From NCBI GenBank assembly GCA_025917655.1, contig CP084612.1, positions 806,001 to 870,000 of the forward strand: a stretch of 64,000 nt of DNA, written 5' to 3'. Of the stretch, positions 44,396 through 59,063 are shown in pieces (the first letter of the stretch is position 1; the number at the start of each line of letters is the position of its first letter). Both the position numbers and the translations under genes were made by a program. The stretch is from Chlorella sorokiniana. Lineage: Eukaryota; Chlorophyta; Trebouxiophyceae; Chlorellales; Chlorellaceae. The notes under the pieces are model-generated. The model saw only the letters and a list, made by a program, of their open reading frames with translations. It was not told where the DNA came from and did no database searches.

Positions 44396-47149
44396 ATGAA
44401 AAGCTTTTCGCAGCCGGCGGCGCCAATGCAGCCGGCCGTGTGCACAAGTTGCGCCTATCACAGGCCGGCACTGGTGCCCATGGTGAGCCTGCGTGAGTTT
44501 CGCGCACCACGGCAGCGAAGTAGGATGGCAGTAGCTGTGGCCGAGCGCACCGAGGTGCCCTCGGCAGCACTGGGCAGCAACGGCGTGCCGCCGCCGCCAG
44601 CGACGCCGCCAGCACCGCCGGCTGCAGACCTCGTGCACCAGCTCACCGTGCAGCAGCGGCAGCAGGTGACGCACGACGTGCTACGCGCTTTCCTGGAGAC
44701 AGAAGTACCTGACGACCGCCAGCCGGATGGCAGCGCCAGCAGCAATGGCAATCAGCAGCAGCGGCGGCGGCAGCAGCGGAAGCGCTCGAGGCCAGCCGCT
44801 GCCAAAGGCAGCGGCGGAACAGGGCCTGGCAGCGATGGCGACGCGGCCCCCAGGCAGAGCAGCGCGGCCTGCAGGGGCTGGCGGTGGCGCACCTGCTGGG
44901 CGGCGAGTTCGACGAGGCATTCCTCGAGTCGGTGCCCCCGCACACCCTGAACTGGGCCATCCAGGTGAGCGGCCGGTCGGCAGCAGTGCGCCCGCCAGCG
45001 CTCACCGCAATTGCCTTGACGGTTGCTGTAGCTGCTGTGCCGGCCATACTGCGGCACGCCAGCAAAGGTGTCCGCCTGCCGGCCCCGCCAGGCGGCCGGG
45101 GGCTGGTGCTGCTACCCAGCCAAGGCGTGGGAAGCTGCCGCCCCCCACACCACCACCACTCATGCTTGGATGGCCGCCACTCTACCACCCCATACCCCAC
45201 CCCTGGCGCAGGTGCTGGGACAGCAGGGCGGGCTGCTGCAGGCGGAGCAGCTCTTCCACTGGATGCGGCTCAAGGGGTGCGCCAGCCAGCACACCTTTGC
45301 CAAGCTGTGCGCGGCGTGCGGCGCGGCGCGGCAGCCCTGGCGCGCGCTGCAGGCGTGGCGCAACACGCGGCGCATGCCCCAGGCCCGCCGCATCGAGGGG
45401 CCCCACGCAGGTGCCGCCCGCCCCTGGGCTGCCCAGCCCCTCGGGCATGCTGCAAGCTGACCAAGTTTAATTGGCTGTGCGGGGAGGCTTGTCGGGAGCG
45501 TTGCTGGGCTGCAAGCTGACCCAAAGATCGGCCCTCCCAACCCCTTCCATCTCCACCCCCACCTCTTGTTTGCCTCCCCCGTGCAGCCTCGGCTTTGATC
45601 CTGTGCTACCGCTCAACAGCCGACCAGCGCGGCGCCTCTGCAGCGCTGGCCGAGCTGCTGCGCCGCGGCGCCCCCTCAACCGGTACGCCTTCAACGCCGC
45701 CATGCGGGTGGCGGCGGACGCGGGGACGCCGACGAGGCACTGCGCCTCCTGGGCCAGCTGCGCGAGCTGGCGACGCGCGACGCGCACGCTGTGGTCGCAG
45801 GGAGCGGCGGCAGCAGCGGAGCAGCGGCCGCGGGAGGAGGCGCGGGGCGAGGGGGCTCGGCCCAGCCGTGTGCGGGCGGCTCTGCGGCAGCAGGGGGCGG
45901 CCTGTGGCCCGACGTGCGCAGCTACAGCGCCGTGTTGGCGGCGCTGGCGGCGGCGGGCAAGCAGGCGCACGCTGCGCGGGTGCACGGCTGGATGGAGGAG
46001 GACGGCGTGCGGCCCGACCCGCCGCTGTGCACCCAGCTGCTGGCGTGCTTTGCGGCGGCGGGGCAGGCGCAGCGGGCGCAGCGCCTGTTTGACGCCATGC
46101 TGGCAGGTGGGCAGGGCCGCTCTGCGCTGCGCTGCGGTAGCAGCGCACCGGTCGGGTGGCAAGGGCTTGCTGCCAGCGACGGGAGCGGGCCCCCTCGGCC
46201 TCCCAGCCCACTGCGCTCGTTCCCACTGCGCTGCGCCCGCGAAACACTGCACCCGCCACTTCCACGCAACCTGCAACCTAGCGTACCATTCACAAAGACA
46301 CACACACACACCGACTTCTGCAGACCCCGAGCTGGCCCCCAACCGCACCCACTGGAACGCGCTGTTGTCGGCGTACGGGCGGGCGGGCGACGCGGGGGGC
46401 GCCGCCGCCGCCTACCGCGCCATGCTGGCGGCGGGGGCCCGCCCGACGCCCGCACCATGCTGGCGCTGCTGCGGGCGGCGTTCCATGCGCAGCAGGGGCC
46501 CGCCGCCGTGGCCGCCGTGCGGCGCGAGATGCACGCGTGGCGCCTGCCGCTCAACCTGCAGCTGGCCACCGCCATGCTGTGCTGCCTGCGCCACGTGCGC
46601 CCCGCCCCTACGCCATGCACGCCTTGGCAGAAGGCCAGCCCGTGCCGGCTGCTGCGGGAAAACAAGCGGCGGCAGCACCAGCAGCAGACAAGGCTGGAAC
46701 GGCGGCAGCGGCGGAGGCAGCAGGCAGAGGGCAAGCAGGAGGCGGGAGCGCCGACCTGCGCGCCGCGTGCCTGGCCGAGGCGCGGGCGCTGTTTGGGCGC
46801 ATGGCGGCGCACGCGCGGCGCGCGGGCCAGCCGCTGGACCTGCGGGCATACAACTCGCTGCTGCTGGTGCAGCTGGCGGCGGAGGACTGGGGGCGTGCTG
46901 GCCACCTTCCGCCGGCTGGAGGAGGACGAGGCGGCGCCGCTGCCCGACGCCACCACCCTGGGCGTGGTCATCGCCGCCTGCCGCGCGGCCGGCTGGGGCG
47001 AGCTGGAGGAGCAGTACTGCCGCCTGCAGGAGGGCAGCCGCCTGCTGGGCGCGCTGGGCGGCGACGGCGGCGGCAGCGGCGGCAGCCACCGCAGGGCCCG
47101 AGGCGGACACGGCAGCGACGCTGGTAGCGGCAGTGACGAGGATGCTTGA
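44396..47149 (+). CDS. pentatricopeptide repeat (PPR) protein, organellar
   Basis: PPR proteins bind organellar RNA one base per repeat and act in processing or translation. Exons: 44396-44964, 45212-45410, 45587-46105 and 46324-47149. The N-terminus MKSFSQPAAPMQPAV is a plausible organelle leader. Repeat-like helices include LLQAEQLFHWMRLKGC, NRYAFNAAMRVAADAG, DVRSYSAVLAALAAAGKQAH, HGWMEEDGVRPDPPLCTQL, NRTHWNALLSAYGRAGDA, AYRAMLAAGARPDARTM and DLRAYNSLLLVQLAAEDWG. Ala/Gly-rich insertions interrupt the array. The tail is Gly/Ser-rich and acidic (GSGSDEDA). Single-base gaps near 44860, 45680, 45730, 46440, 46605 and 46895 each shift to a frame where the repeat continues. I see no DYW or SMR domain. 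The RNA target is unknown. Confidence 0.85.
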
Positions 47150-47462
47150 CGCGCCTGCGTGCTGGCACTGACGCTAACAAACCTTGCCTGGCACCCCGCC
47201 CGTCGTCCCCCGCTGCGCCATTTCATGCTTTCATTCACTGGAATAAATGATGGTTACCGGTTGGCATGCCGTAGAACTTTAATGCCTACAGTTGGCAGCC
47301 CACATCTCGCAAAAATAACATCAGTGCAACCAGGGGAACGGCGGATGCGTCCCAGCGCGCTCTGGGAGGCACAGGTAGCACATACAAACGGACAATCGGA
47401 AACGTTTGGCGTCGACAGGCGATGATAGCAGCCTCGCGCCGCTGGCACAGGGAGCGCGCCCC
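47150..47462. other. convergent 3' ends of the PPR and SDE2 genes
   Basis: This 313-bp tail-to-tail spacer contains GAATAAATG near 47240 but no clear TGTAA on either strand. No coding sequence is visible. Confidence 0.4.
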
Positions 47463-49727
<2,265 letters not shown>

Positions 49728-50923
49728 ATGGAAAGCCCTGACGAGCAGCCACACGTCAAGCGTCAGCGATCGGGCAACGCCTGGCTGCGGGCGTGGGCCT
49801 GGAAGCGCGAGCATCGCCCGACAAAGTACGCTTTGCGCGACCTTACCTGCACCCGTTTGGGGACGGCAGCCTGACCATCCACCAGCAGCGGTTCCAGGCA
49901 GAGGGGTTTGCCTCCACCGTGTGGGACTCCTCCATCGTCCTGGCCAAGTACTTTGAGCTGCACAGCGCCCGCTACAAGGCCAAGCGCTGCCTGGACCTGT
50001 CGGCGGGCTGCGGCCTGCCGGGCATCGTGCTGAGCAGGCTGGGAGCTCAAGTGACCGCCACAGACCTGGCCCCAAACCTGCCGCTGCTGGAGAAGAACGC
50101 GGCTGCCAACGGTGAGGGAGAGGGATGAACGACTGCCGCACAGCTTAGACTAGCAAGCCGTTCACATCAGCCCTGGCTGATGGCGTGGCCCGCGCGTGCA
50201 GCGAGTCGGTGCGATGTACCATCATTTCGCCCTCCGTTCATCCTCAACAGGCTGCAACATCCTGGTCAAGGAGCACTCCTGGGGCGGCGACGCCCCCTCT
50301 GCAGCCTCCCTTTGACGTTGTGTGCGCCGCCGACGTGATGTACGTGGCGGAGGCTGTGCAGCCGCTGCTGGCCTCGCTGGTGGCGGTGGCGGGGCCGGGC
50401 ACGGAGGTGCTGATTGCCCACGGCAGGAACCGGCAGGTGGCTGGCTGGCTGCCATCTTTGGTGTGTGTTTCGTTGTGGATTGTCACGCCCTCTATGCGCT
50501 ATGCTCTGCACCGCGCGATTGCAACGGCTGAGTATCCTGCTGCCTGGGTGTTCCCCGCCCTGCCTTTGGCATTGCAGGCAGAGCCTGAGTTTCTCAAGGG
50601 CGCAGAGCGGCATTTCACCATCCAAGCCGTGCCCAGCAGCGAGCTGGATGAAGTGTATCAGTGCACGGACGTGGATGTGCTGCGGTTGACGCTCAAAACG
50701 AGCCGTACCAGCGCAAGCTCAGGTGGGTGCCCCTGCCCAACCTCCCCATTGTCCGCCATCCATCGTCCCTCGCATCCTCCATGTTTTGCTTCAAACAATG
50801 TGCAATGGCTGGATCGCGTCAGCCCCAGGGTGGGGCGAGCAACCTGCCGCAGTGAGCCTCAGTCGAGTGCACCCTTGCTTTGACCGCCAACCTTGCTGGC
50901 GCAGGCGGGGATCGGCAAGCTGA
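49728..50923 (+). CDS. METTL21-type protein-lysine methyltransferase
   Basis: Seven-beta-strand SAM-dependent methyltransferase of family 16; relatives methylate lysines of chaperones or elongation factors. Exons: 49728-50111, 50251-50436, 50578-50722 and 50905-50923. The N-terminus is MESPDEQPHVKRQRSGN. FASTVWDSSIVLAKYFE is the typical entry to the fold. The SAM-binding loop is LDLSAGCGLPGIVLSRLG, with TDLAPNLPLLEKNAAANG next. The post-motif segment PFDVVCAADVMYVAEAV carries the family DxxY-like signature. The end is EPYQRKLRRGSAS with TGA at 50921-50923. Single-base gaps lie near 49785, 50295 and 50697 (CTCAAAACGAG reads correctly with one more A). The substrate cannot be told from sequence. 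Confidence 0.85.
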
Positions 50924-52048
50924 ATCAGCAGGCTGAGCTGACACTCGATGCCATGCGGCAAGTGGCATGGGGATGTGCTGGCTTGATCACACCGCCGGCC
51001 CCTGCAACGACGGCGCAGCGGCCCTGCATCATGCAGCCATCCAGGCGGTCGCCTCTGCCACTGTAGCGGGCTGCAGTCAACTGCAGGAGTATGCGCTGCT
51101 TCGCCCCGCGCACCCGGCTATCCGGGCTCATAAGCCGTCGCGTGTGCACCACCACTGTGCCGCTCTGCGAGGGGCAAGCGGTAGCGGCAGGCGGCGTGCT
51201 GCTGTGTGGTGGGAGCCCCTCCGCTCGGCTCTTGGCATTCATGCACAGCCAGAGGACAGCCCGGAGACTGGCACTTGGGCTGCCTCCAGGGCTTGGACAA
51301 CACAGCTGGCACCAGCAAGCTCGTCAGCGGGGGCCGTGCAGGTCGGTGAGATGATGCTGGCGCCTCTGCCTTGTGTGGTTTGTTCTCGCCTCCCTGCACC
51401 GCTTGTACATCCCTTTAGTGCTGCCCTGCCTTACTCCACATTCCTCATGTGCTGCCCTTCCTCACAGGCAGTTGCACGGGTGCATGGGGCCCGTGCAGGG
51501 CGGCGGCGGCAGCCGGGTTGACGTAGCGGCGCGTGAAAGCGCAGCTGGACAGCACCAGTATCGCGGCCGCTGTGGCTTGTGCTGCGCTCCTTGCAGCTTG
51601 CTTGACCAGGGCTTAGGTTGAGTCTGCTGCTTGAGCAATGTTACATGTGTCACTGGCAGGATGAGGCAGGCAAGCAGAGCAGGTGGCGTGAACGGGCTTG
51701 GCATGCAGGGCAACAGTCGAAGAACAGGGCATGGACATTGGGGATAAAGCTTTGCGGGAACATTGCAGTGCAGATTCAACCCACAAAGGGGGCAACACAG
51801 GAAAGCTGGGCTGACGACCAGTGCGGCGCAGCTGGGGCGGCGCCGCCTGGGCCGCTGCTTAGTGCGGGGCGCGACAACGGCTTCTGAAAACACGGCGTCG
51901 CGTTGGGGCGGCATAGGGGTTACGGGAAATCGGATTGGTTTCACAACGTGCGGCTCGTTGGCTGTCTATCTGAACAAGGGCTGGCTTGAATGTACTTACT
52001 GCCTAGCAACACCTTCTGATGCTTGCGCAGGTCGGCCACGGGGGGGCG
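50924..52048. other. gene-free 1.1 kb between convergent genes
   Basis: The stretch lies between the stops of the methyltransferase (+) and the KH protein (-). Apart from the minus-strand poly(A) signal at 51641, no coding or repeat pattern stands out. Confidence 0.4.
51641..51645 (-). terminator. TGTAA poly(A) signal of the KH-domain gene
   Basis: TTACA on the + strand gives TGTAA on the - strand, about 400 nt after the stop at 52049. Confidence 0.45.
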
Positions 52049-55000
52049 TCACTCACGCACAAACATGCAGCGAATCATGAGGTCAACATCCTGAAACAGG
52101 TCCTGAGCCCCGCCAGCGGCAGCGCTGTCGATGCTGGCTGACCGGGTGCCCAGCTGGCCTGCTGGTTCGCGCCCAGTCAAGGGCAGGGATGGCGCCTGGG
52201 GCAGGGCGGCCCTGCGGGGGCTGAAAGCACTGGCAAACAGGGAGCCGCCTGCGGACCAGGGGACACAGCAGGGGCCGAGCTGACGGTGCTGGTGACCGCA
52301 CTTTGTGTAGCGGCAGAAGCAGCTTCAGCTCTGCACACAGGGTGCTGGCCTCACCGGCGTGCGGCAGCGGGCGGGGGAGGGGCGGCAGGGTGGAGGCAGC
52401 CGTGCTGCCCGCTGCGCCCGTACAACCGGTGCTGCGGGCGGCGGATGAGGCGGTGGGGGTGGGCTGGGTGATGAGGCTGAGCTGTTAGAGCGCGCCAGGG
52501 CCAGGAGGTCGTTGAGATGCTCCAGCTGGGAGGAACGACCTGCAGGGACGCAGCAACAACGGCAGTGCCGCGAAGGGGCCCATGAACCATAGGCCTCTAC
52601 TGCTAAAGGCTGCTGCGCTGGCTGCTTGAGGCTAGTGACCAACGCTCGACGGAGCCAGTTGCAGCCATTGGCAGCTAGCTGGGGGCTGCTGCATCCTCAC
52701 CCCGTGCGCCAGGCGAGGAGGCAGCACTGACGAGCGGCGGCTCGTAGATGGGCAGGGTGGGCACAAAGCTGCTGGGGCATCCCCCTTCCGCGGCCCCAGC
52801 GCGCTCTGATGCCAGCCTGGCATGCAGGGCACCGCCAGGAGCCGCGGCGAAGGGACGGGGCATGGCGGTGAAGGGTGGGTGCGCACCGGGGCTGCCTGCT
52901 GGGCGGCAAAGGGGCTGGCGAGCATGCCCTCAGCCCCTGCAGGCTGCGCGTTTTGTGGGCCAGCCAGGGGCGTCACCCAGGCCCCTGCGGCAGCGGACGG
53001 CTGCCTGGGGGTGCCCGGCTCGGTGCGCTGAAACAGCAGCTGGCGGCTGGCCCCGCTGGGGCTGTCGATGTTGTCCAGAGCAAGACTGCAGCTGGACGCC
53101 GGCCAGTTGCTGGACCCTCGCCAGATGCTGCTCGACTGCTCAGCAGACCCCCAGCGTGCTCAGCGGGCGTGCTGGGGCTGGTGCTGGAACAGGGGAGCTG
53201 CCCGGCAGGCTGCCCACGGCGCCAAACGGGGTGAAGGCGGTGCGCTGGAAGGCAGAGAGCGGCATGTGCAGCTCCTGCCCCTCCTGCCCGGCCCCCGTGG
53301 GCCGGCTGCCCCCGCAGGTTCTTCCATGCTGCGCCGGGCGGCCACGTCCGATGCCAGGGGGTGCCAGCCCCGGACGGAGCCGGCAGCAGCCCCGCAGCAA
53401 CCAGCTGCGCCAGGTGCTCGTGCGCTGCCGCATGGCGCGCGTCCAAGCCAGCGGCAGCCACATGAGCCAGATCCGAGCCCTGCCAGTGCGGAGGGGACAG
53501 TCAACGGGGGTGCGGAGGGGGCAACGTCGCAGGGCACGCGCTCAACGCGGCGTGGCTGCGGCAACAACAGGGCGGGAGCCGTGAGCACGATCGCGACCCT
53601 GCTGAGCGAGCTTGCCTGCCAGGCCGCCGCCGCGGCTACCAGCACATCGCCGTCGCACGCAAGCCCCTGCCCCGCCAGCTCAGCCTCCGGGGATGGGGTG
53701 GGCCCCGGCAGCAAAGGCCAGGGGCCTCCCAGAGGGGAGCGGCTGTCGGGGTGCGGGGCGCTGGCCTCAGACGCATCAAACCCGCCTCGCAAGCCCTGCA
53801 AGGGGACTGGAGGCCCAACCCTTCACGCTGGTGCATGATCAGCCCGGTGCTGCGGGGTGAGGGCGCCCAGGGGAGCACAGGGCCCCAGGGGGCCCAGGGC
53901 TGCTGATGAGTATGCCCCCGCAGCATGCCCCCAGGCTCGCCTGCTGGTCAGCTAGAGCAGCCGCGGCGTCGGCCTGCTCCCCCGCGCGTCCAGCAGCGCC
54001 CACTGCTGCAGCAGCAAGCTCATGGGGGTGGCGCCGGGTGGCGGCAGCGGGCACGCAGAGGCTGGGGCAGCATCCACGGTGCCTTGGTTGCCAAACAGGG
54101 ACCTGCACGATGGCCACAAGCAGCCCAGCTCTGCAGGTGTCAGCAAGATATGAGCTACAGCTTGGGGGATAGACAGCGGCACACCCCGTCTCCGGCCGCT
54201 CCCAAACCCATCTGCACACCTCATCACATCCCCCTTCTCCAGCTTGTCGTCGGCGGGGCGGGCAGCGGCTGCTGGCTGCCCTCCGGCAGGGAGACAGCGC
54301 GAACCAGCCGTGTGGGGCAGCCGCCGTCCAGCCTGCCGCTGTCGCCGCCCCTGCCGGGGCCACGCCGGGGCTGGATCCAGTGCTGCCGGTACTTCTGTCT
54401 GCGGCAGCTGCGATGGCACCTTTGGGGCTGTCTTCTGGGGCTGGAACCGCGGTTCCATCAGCAGAGCTGAGCTCGCCTGCCAGCCCTCCGGCCAAGGACA
54501 CCTGGCGGGGCAGAGAGTTGCTCCGGGTTGCGGCACTGGATGGCGTGTGGGCGTTGGCGGGGGAGGCGGGTCCCAGGGAGGCTGCACGGCCCAGCCCAGG
54601 CGCAGCCTGCACGGGAACGCAAAGCCAGAGGGCATCGCTGGGTGGCGGGGCACCCACCACCAGTGGGCATCGTCTTAAAGAGGGAGCGGCACATGACCAA
54701 TGGGCTGCACATCCTTCAGCGGTGCCAGGCGAACGAGGCGCCGCGCCCGGCCTCGTGCCTTGCGCCCCTGCGACGCGGAACGCCGGCCCGCTGGCGGCTT
54801 GCCGCCGCCCGCCGCGGAGCCGGGGGAGGAGCGGCTGGACGCGTCGCCTCGGCTCTGCCGCCTGCAAGCCGCATGTGGATCCGCAACGCACCAAGTTGTG
54901 GGGTCCTGGGCATGCAGGCCCTCTTCCCGTCCGCTGAAAGCCCCCAGCCGGCACCCCCGTCAGTGCTGCTGGCAGCTCCTTCCTCCAACACCGGCAGGCC

Positions 55001-56429
55001 TGACACCCGGGAGGAGCGCACCTTCCGCCCGCCTGGCCCTTGAGCGCCGCCGCGTAGGGCACGACCGAGCGCGGGGGGCTGGTAGTGGAAGTCGATGCCC
55101 CCAACGCGCTGCACGCGCGCCACCGTCTGGCCTGCAGAGGTCCCCAGCGGCATGCAGGCCATCTTCAGACAGAAGGGGCTGTTGAGTCAAGATGGTCGGG
55201 TGCGGTTGCAACAGGCGAGTGGGCTGGTTGCGCAAGAACGGCGGCGGCGCCACGAGCGTCCAGCGGCTCACGCTCACCGGCGTACTGCCCCTCGCACAGG
55301 TCCTTGTACCGCTGTACCGCGTCGCACAGGATGCCGACGGCGCGCACCACGCCGCGCGGGGCCCTCCACCCTGCGCGCAGGCGCAGGGCAGCAGGGCACC
55401 GTGGAATGTGGCAGAGGCGGCACGTTTCAAACTGCCACCGCGCTGCATTCATCTTCTCTGCCCTTCTCCAAGCTTATGGGGGAAAGACAAGGAGGGGCAG
55501 AGCAGGCCGTGTCACCACCCACCGGCCCAACCAATTCGCCAACCAAGCCCTAACTTAACCACCGTGCTTGTCTGCAAGGGTCAACCACCTGAACACGCGG
55601 CAGCTGCGGCGGCAACGCTCGTCCGGGTCTGCGGTCCAGGACTTGATGTCTGTGCCAGTCTGCTGGCACACCTCGCGCACGCAGGAGCCAGACGGCCCTG
55701 GACAGGGTTCGTGCATGTGTTTTTCAATGCAAATCGCAGTCTGTCAGGCGAGAAGCCACCTCGTGCAAAGATATTGTGGGTCTTAAGCTGCAGACAGGCG
55801 GCATGACGAGGCCTGGGCGGCCTGGGCTATCGAGTCACTGGCAACTGAGGGCTTGTGCAGCCCCGGCCTCTGTCTGCACGTGCTGCTCAGGAAGGCAGGG
55901 TTGTTCGCTGGCAGCTGGCCCGGTAATGATGCAGCAGGGCTTGCGGCGACTCACCGATGATGAAGCCAGCAGCCAAGAGAGTCACGCGCAGCAAGGCCCC
56001 CTGCACAGCAGCGGCAGCAAGAGGGTGATGGGCGCTCAGATGATACACGATGGGTGCAACGATGGCAGGGCTGGGAAAGGATGTAGGGGATGGCCCGCTG
56101 AGCACGGCGGGTCGGCAAAGCGGCACCCGCCCTTGCAGTGCAAGGAACTGCCCCTCCCGCTGCGCTTGCCCGGTGGGGGTGGGCTCAGCCAGCACCACGC
56201 CTTGCTCCACATCCTCCACACCCTGCCCCTTGCTCCGCGGCCCCGAGGGCTGCACCCAGTTCACAAGCGTGTGCTGGCCGCCGCTGCCCAGGGCTGGAGG
56301 CGCCAGCAGGCTGATGGTGGAAAGAAGGTCCGCTACGCTGCAAGGCTGGCTGCCCAGCGAGGCGCTCCTTGCGGGCAGCGGCACAGGCCTGGGGGCAGGG
56401 TGGGGGCAACATTGGACCGGAGGCATCAT
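52049..56429 (-). CDS. KH-domain RNA-binding protein with long disordered tail
   Basis: A single KH domain is assembled from exons ending at 55955, 55697-55589 and 55370-55278, continuing at 55131. The joined core reads LLRVTLLAAGFIIGPSGSCV (GxxG loop GPSG), REVCQQTGTDIKSW, CRVFRVEG and GILCDAVQRYKDLCEGQYAG. The next exon gives QTVARVQRVGGIDFHYQPP. Upstream sequence in the first exon is VADLLSTISLLAPPALG and Pro/Gly-rich. Downstream, some 3 kb of low-complexity coding sequence contains QVSLAGGLAGELSSADGTAV, QLEHLNDLLALARSNSSAS and, at the end, DLFQDVDLMIRCMFVRE with TGA at 52049-52051. Many frame changes make the tail unreliable; one extra C near 55363 breaks the KH domain. The start (56429 or 56540) is a guess. 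Target RNA unknown. Confidence 0.68.
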
Positions 56430-57511
56430 CCAAGGTTGAGCCCGCAGGCCAGCAGGGATGCCGGCGCCCGGTGTCGCATGCAAGGCAAGCGCTGCCGCCT
56501 CGCCGCTTTGCCGCCTGCCGCTTTTTGGGCCCTCACACACCGTGCCCTGTGGCCATCCCAGCCCTCACCCGGAGTTTTGTGTGGCTGGCAGGCCCTGTCC
56601 GAAGGCCTCCAAGGGTCTGTGGCCCTGGTCATCTTGAAACGCTGGCAGGGCCGGCACCCCAGCAAAAGGGGAAATCTGCATGCCTGCTAGGCGCCTGCAG
56701 CACTGCTGGATCGTCTGGCAGCCCCAGGAGGGCAGGCGAGGCAGGAGCCTACCCCAGCTCCCCTGAGCGTCCCGAAAAGGAGCGGCTTTGAGCGGGTTTA
56801 CGCGGTGATTGATGATTGGTGAATATTCAGCACACCCTCAGGAGGTCTCGTGCGCCCAACAACTGCCAAGAGGACACAGGAGGGCATGCTATGTTGTCAG
56901 TCGGCTCCTTTCCTCAGTCTTCGTCCTGTCCGCACCCTCAGCTTTGAATCCCTCCCTTGGAACGCATGCATCCCCTTGAACCGCAGTCTCACAGTTGCAG
57001 GCAACCCTGTGACTGCAGCGCCGCCGCCTGCATTCCCGCCGCTGGCCACCACGGCGACCAGACCTTGCGACAGCGCTAGCTCTTCACAGCAGGAGGTCCC
57101 AGAAAGCACGGCAGATCAATGAGCACGTCTCATGGGGCAGTCGTATGCTGGAAGGACAGAACGAATTCGTGCCAGAGGAGTCAATGCCAAACAGCAAGCC
57201 ACACCACAGACCAGGCAGTCGGCGATTCGCGGAGGGAAAATGAAAGCGAACAAGGGAAAAGGGGGAAGGGGGGCTGCGGGGTCACAGGGTGCTGGCATTG
57301 CAACACAATGTGTATATATATGCGCCCGCACGGCCCCAGGGTGAGGACGCAGCGTGGGCAGGAGGCGAGGGTTGCATTGGGGGCAGGGCAAACAGCAAGA
57401 GTCGGCGCTAAAGAATACGCTGCTGGCCAGGCCCTGCATTCAAGTGCAGGAGCTGGAGGGAGTGATTGCAGCGTCGAGGGTAATAAGTACACAGGCACGC
57501 TCGACGTCGCG
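56430..57511. other. KH-gene upstream region and RING-gene 3' flank
   Basis: Over 1 kb without conserved coding sequence. The first part probably holds the KH-gene promoter or an unrecognised first exon. The second, just after the RING stop (57512), is a 3' UTR. A short TATATATA run at about 57311 is the only AT-rich motif. Confidence 0.4.
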
Positions 57512-59063
57512 TCAGGCGGCCAATGGCGGCTCCGGAGTGAACACTTCTGATTTACAGTTGGGGCAGGTGGCCTCTATTCCCTTGTAGCGCAGCCACGTCT
57601 TGACGCACTCCTCGTGATACTGGTGGCGGCAGGGCAGGCTCAGGATCTGCGCAAGAAGAGGGGAGGGGTGGGGGAGTTTGGGGTGTCCAAGGTCAACGGT
57701 GAAGCAAGCAGGAGTGGCCAGCTGAGGATGGAATGAGAGGCGGTTTTGTTGCATGCGAAGCTGAGCCGGGGCTGGGGCAGCTGCTGCTGCTGCCCAGCTG
57801 CCCAGCTGCTGCCCCAGCAGCTTTACTGCAACTTCACAGCAGATGCACTGGGGCTGGGGCGATGGTTCCGCACAGGCGCCCATCACGAACCCAGCGGCGC
57901 CCACCTTGGCGCCGTCATCAAACGGCTCCAGGCACACGCTGCACAGCACCTCCTCGTCCTCCTCGCTCTCAGAGGCGGGCTGGGGTGAGGCAGCGCAATC
58001 TCCTCCCCGCCGGCTGCCTGCTGGCTGCGGGCGGCAGGCACGGGGGCGCCCCTGGGAGCCCACACACCCGCGGCGCCCGCCCCGCTGGCGGCGCCAGCCG
58101 AGGGCGGTTCTGGCGGCGCCGCCGACAGCGTCCACCCATCCTCTGGCCACTCCTGCAGGACCGGCACGCTCGGCGGCGGGCCGCAAGCGCTCGTGTGGCG
58201 CAGCGGGTTTGCGGGGGCCGACCAAGGCGCTGCTCGCGGGCTCAGCACGCCACCTTCAAAGGGGCTGCCCCGCTGCTTCCGCGCCTTTTTGGTGGGCGTG
58301 CGGTGCACGTGCACCGGCAGCAGCGCTAGCTGCGCCTCGGGCAGCGTCGGCGCAGGCTGCTGCGCCTGGGCCGCACCTACAGGGGCGCCGCCGCAGACAC
58401 GAGGCGTGAGCTTTGCGGCCCAGCGCAGTTCGTAGTTGGGCCCAGCAGGCGTTGCTGCCTCCGTGCTGCAGGTCAGCCCCGCCCCACATTGCAGCCCCCT
58501 GCCCCCTCAGCAGCGGGCAGCCGCCACATGCCCCGCTGCCTGCAGGGCTCACCCGCCTCTAGCTCGTCCAGCCTGAGCAGCAGCTCGTAATCACCGGGCT
58601 CGGTGAAATCACGGTCCACAAGGCTTAACCGCAGGTGCAACAGGTTGAAGGGGCGCCCAGCCGCTGCCACTGCTGTTAGAAGCGAGGGGCGCGCGCGGCG
58701 CTGCGCCGAGCTCAGGGCTGAGGCGGCGCCGCCAGCCGCGCCTGCTTCGCCGTCGGCGCCGCCGGGCCCGGCTTGCTGGCTTGCCTGCGAGCCGGGAGCG
58801 CGTGGAGCCGACAGGGCTTGTGCCGATCCCTCAGGGAGAAAACAGAGAGTGCTGTTCTTTGCAAGGTAACAGCCCTGGGCTCTTGCTGCATGTTTTGATG
58901 CTGATGTTCCCGGCCTCCACCCTGCTCTCACCGAGAGCTCCGACAGCCGCTGCGTGTACTGGTGCAGGGCGAAGGCTCGCAGGCAGGTCGCCACCGCCGC
59001 CATCGTGAGGATGGCCTGCAGCAGTCGGCGGTTCAAAGCGCAGCGCTTCAGCGGCAGTGGCAT
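57512..59063 (-). CDS. RING-H2 E3 ubiquitin ligase, probably membrane-anchored
   Basis: Exons: 59063-58932, 58829-58553, about 58470-57905 and 57646-57512. The last two exons form a RING-H2 finger of C3H2C3 order: CSVCLEPFDDGAK, then LPCRHQYHEECVKTWLRYKG and CPNCKSEVF. Such fingers recruit E2 enzymes for ubiquitin transfer. The N-terminus MPLPLKRCALNRRLL leads into a hydrophobic stretch (QAILTMAAVATCLRAFAL). An acceptor just before the ATG and a hydrophobic exon upstream (59236-59181) suggest a second membrane segment and a true start farther upstream. The middle contains SLVDRDFTEPGDYELLLRLD, NYELRWAAKLTPRVCGG and Pro/Ala-rich sequence, then acidic ESEEDEEVL before the RING. Frame changes of one base lie near 58470 and 58000. 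Substrates are unknown. Confidence 0.82.

Noticed and set aside
53839-55104. A 421-codon minus-strand frame as a separate gene
   Set aside because: It overlaps exons downstream of the KH domain and lies between the KH core and the plausible C-terminus, so it is treated as the disordered part of the same gene.
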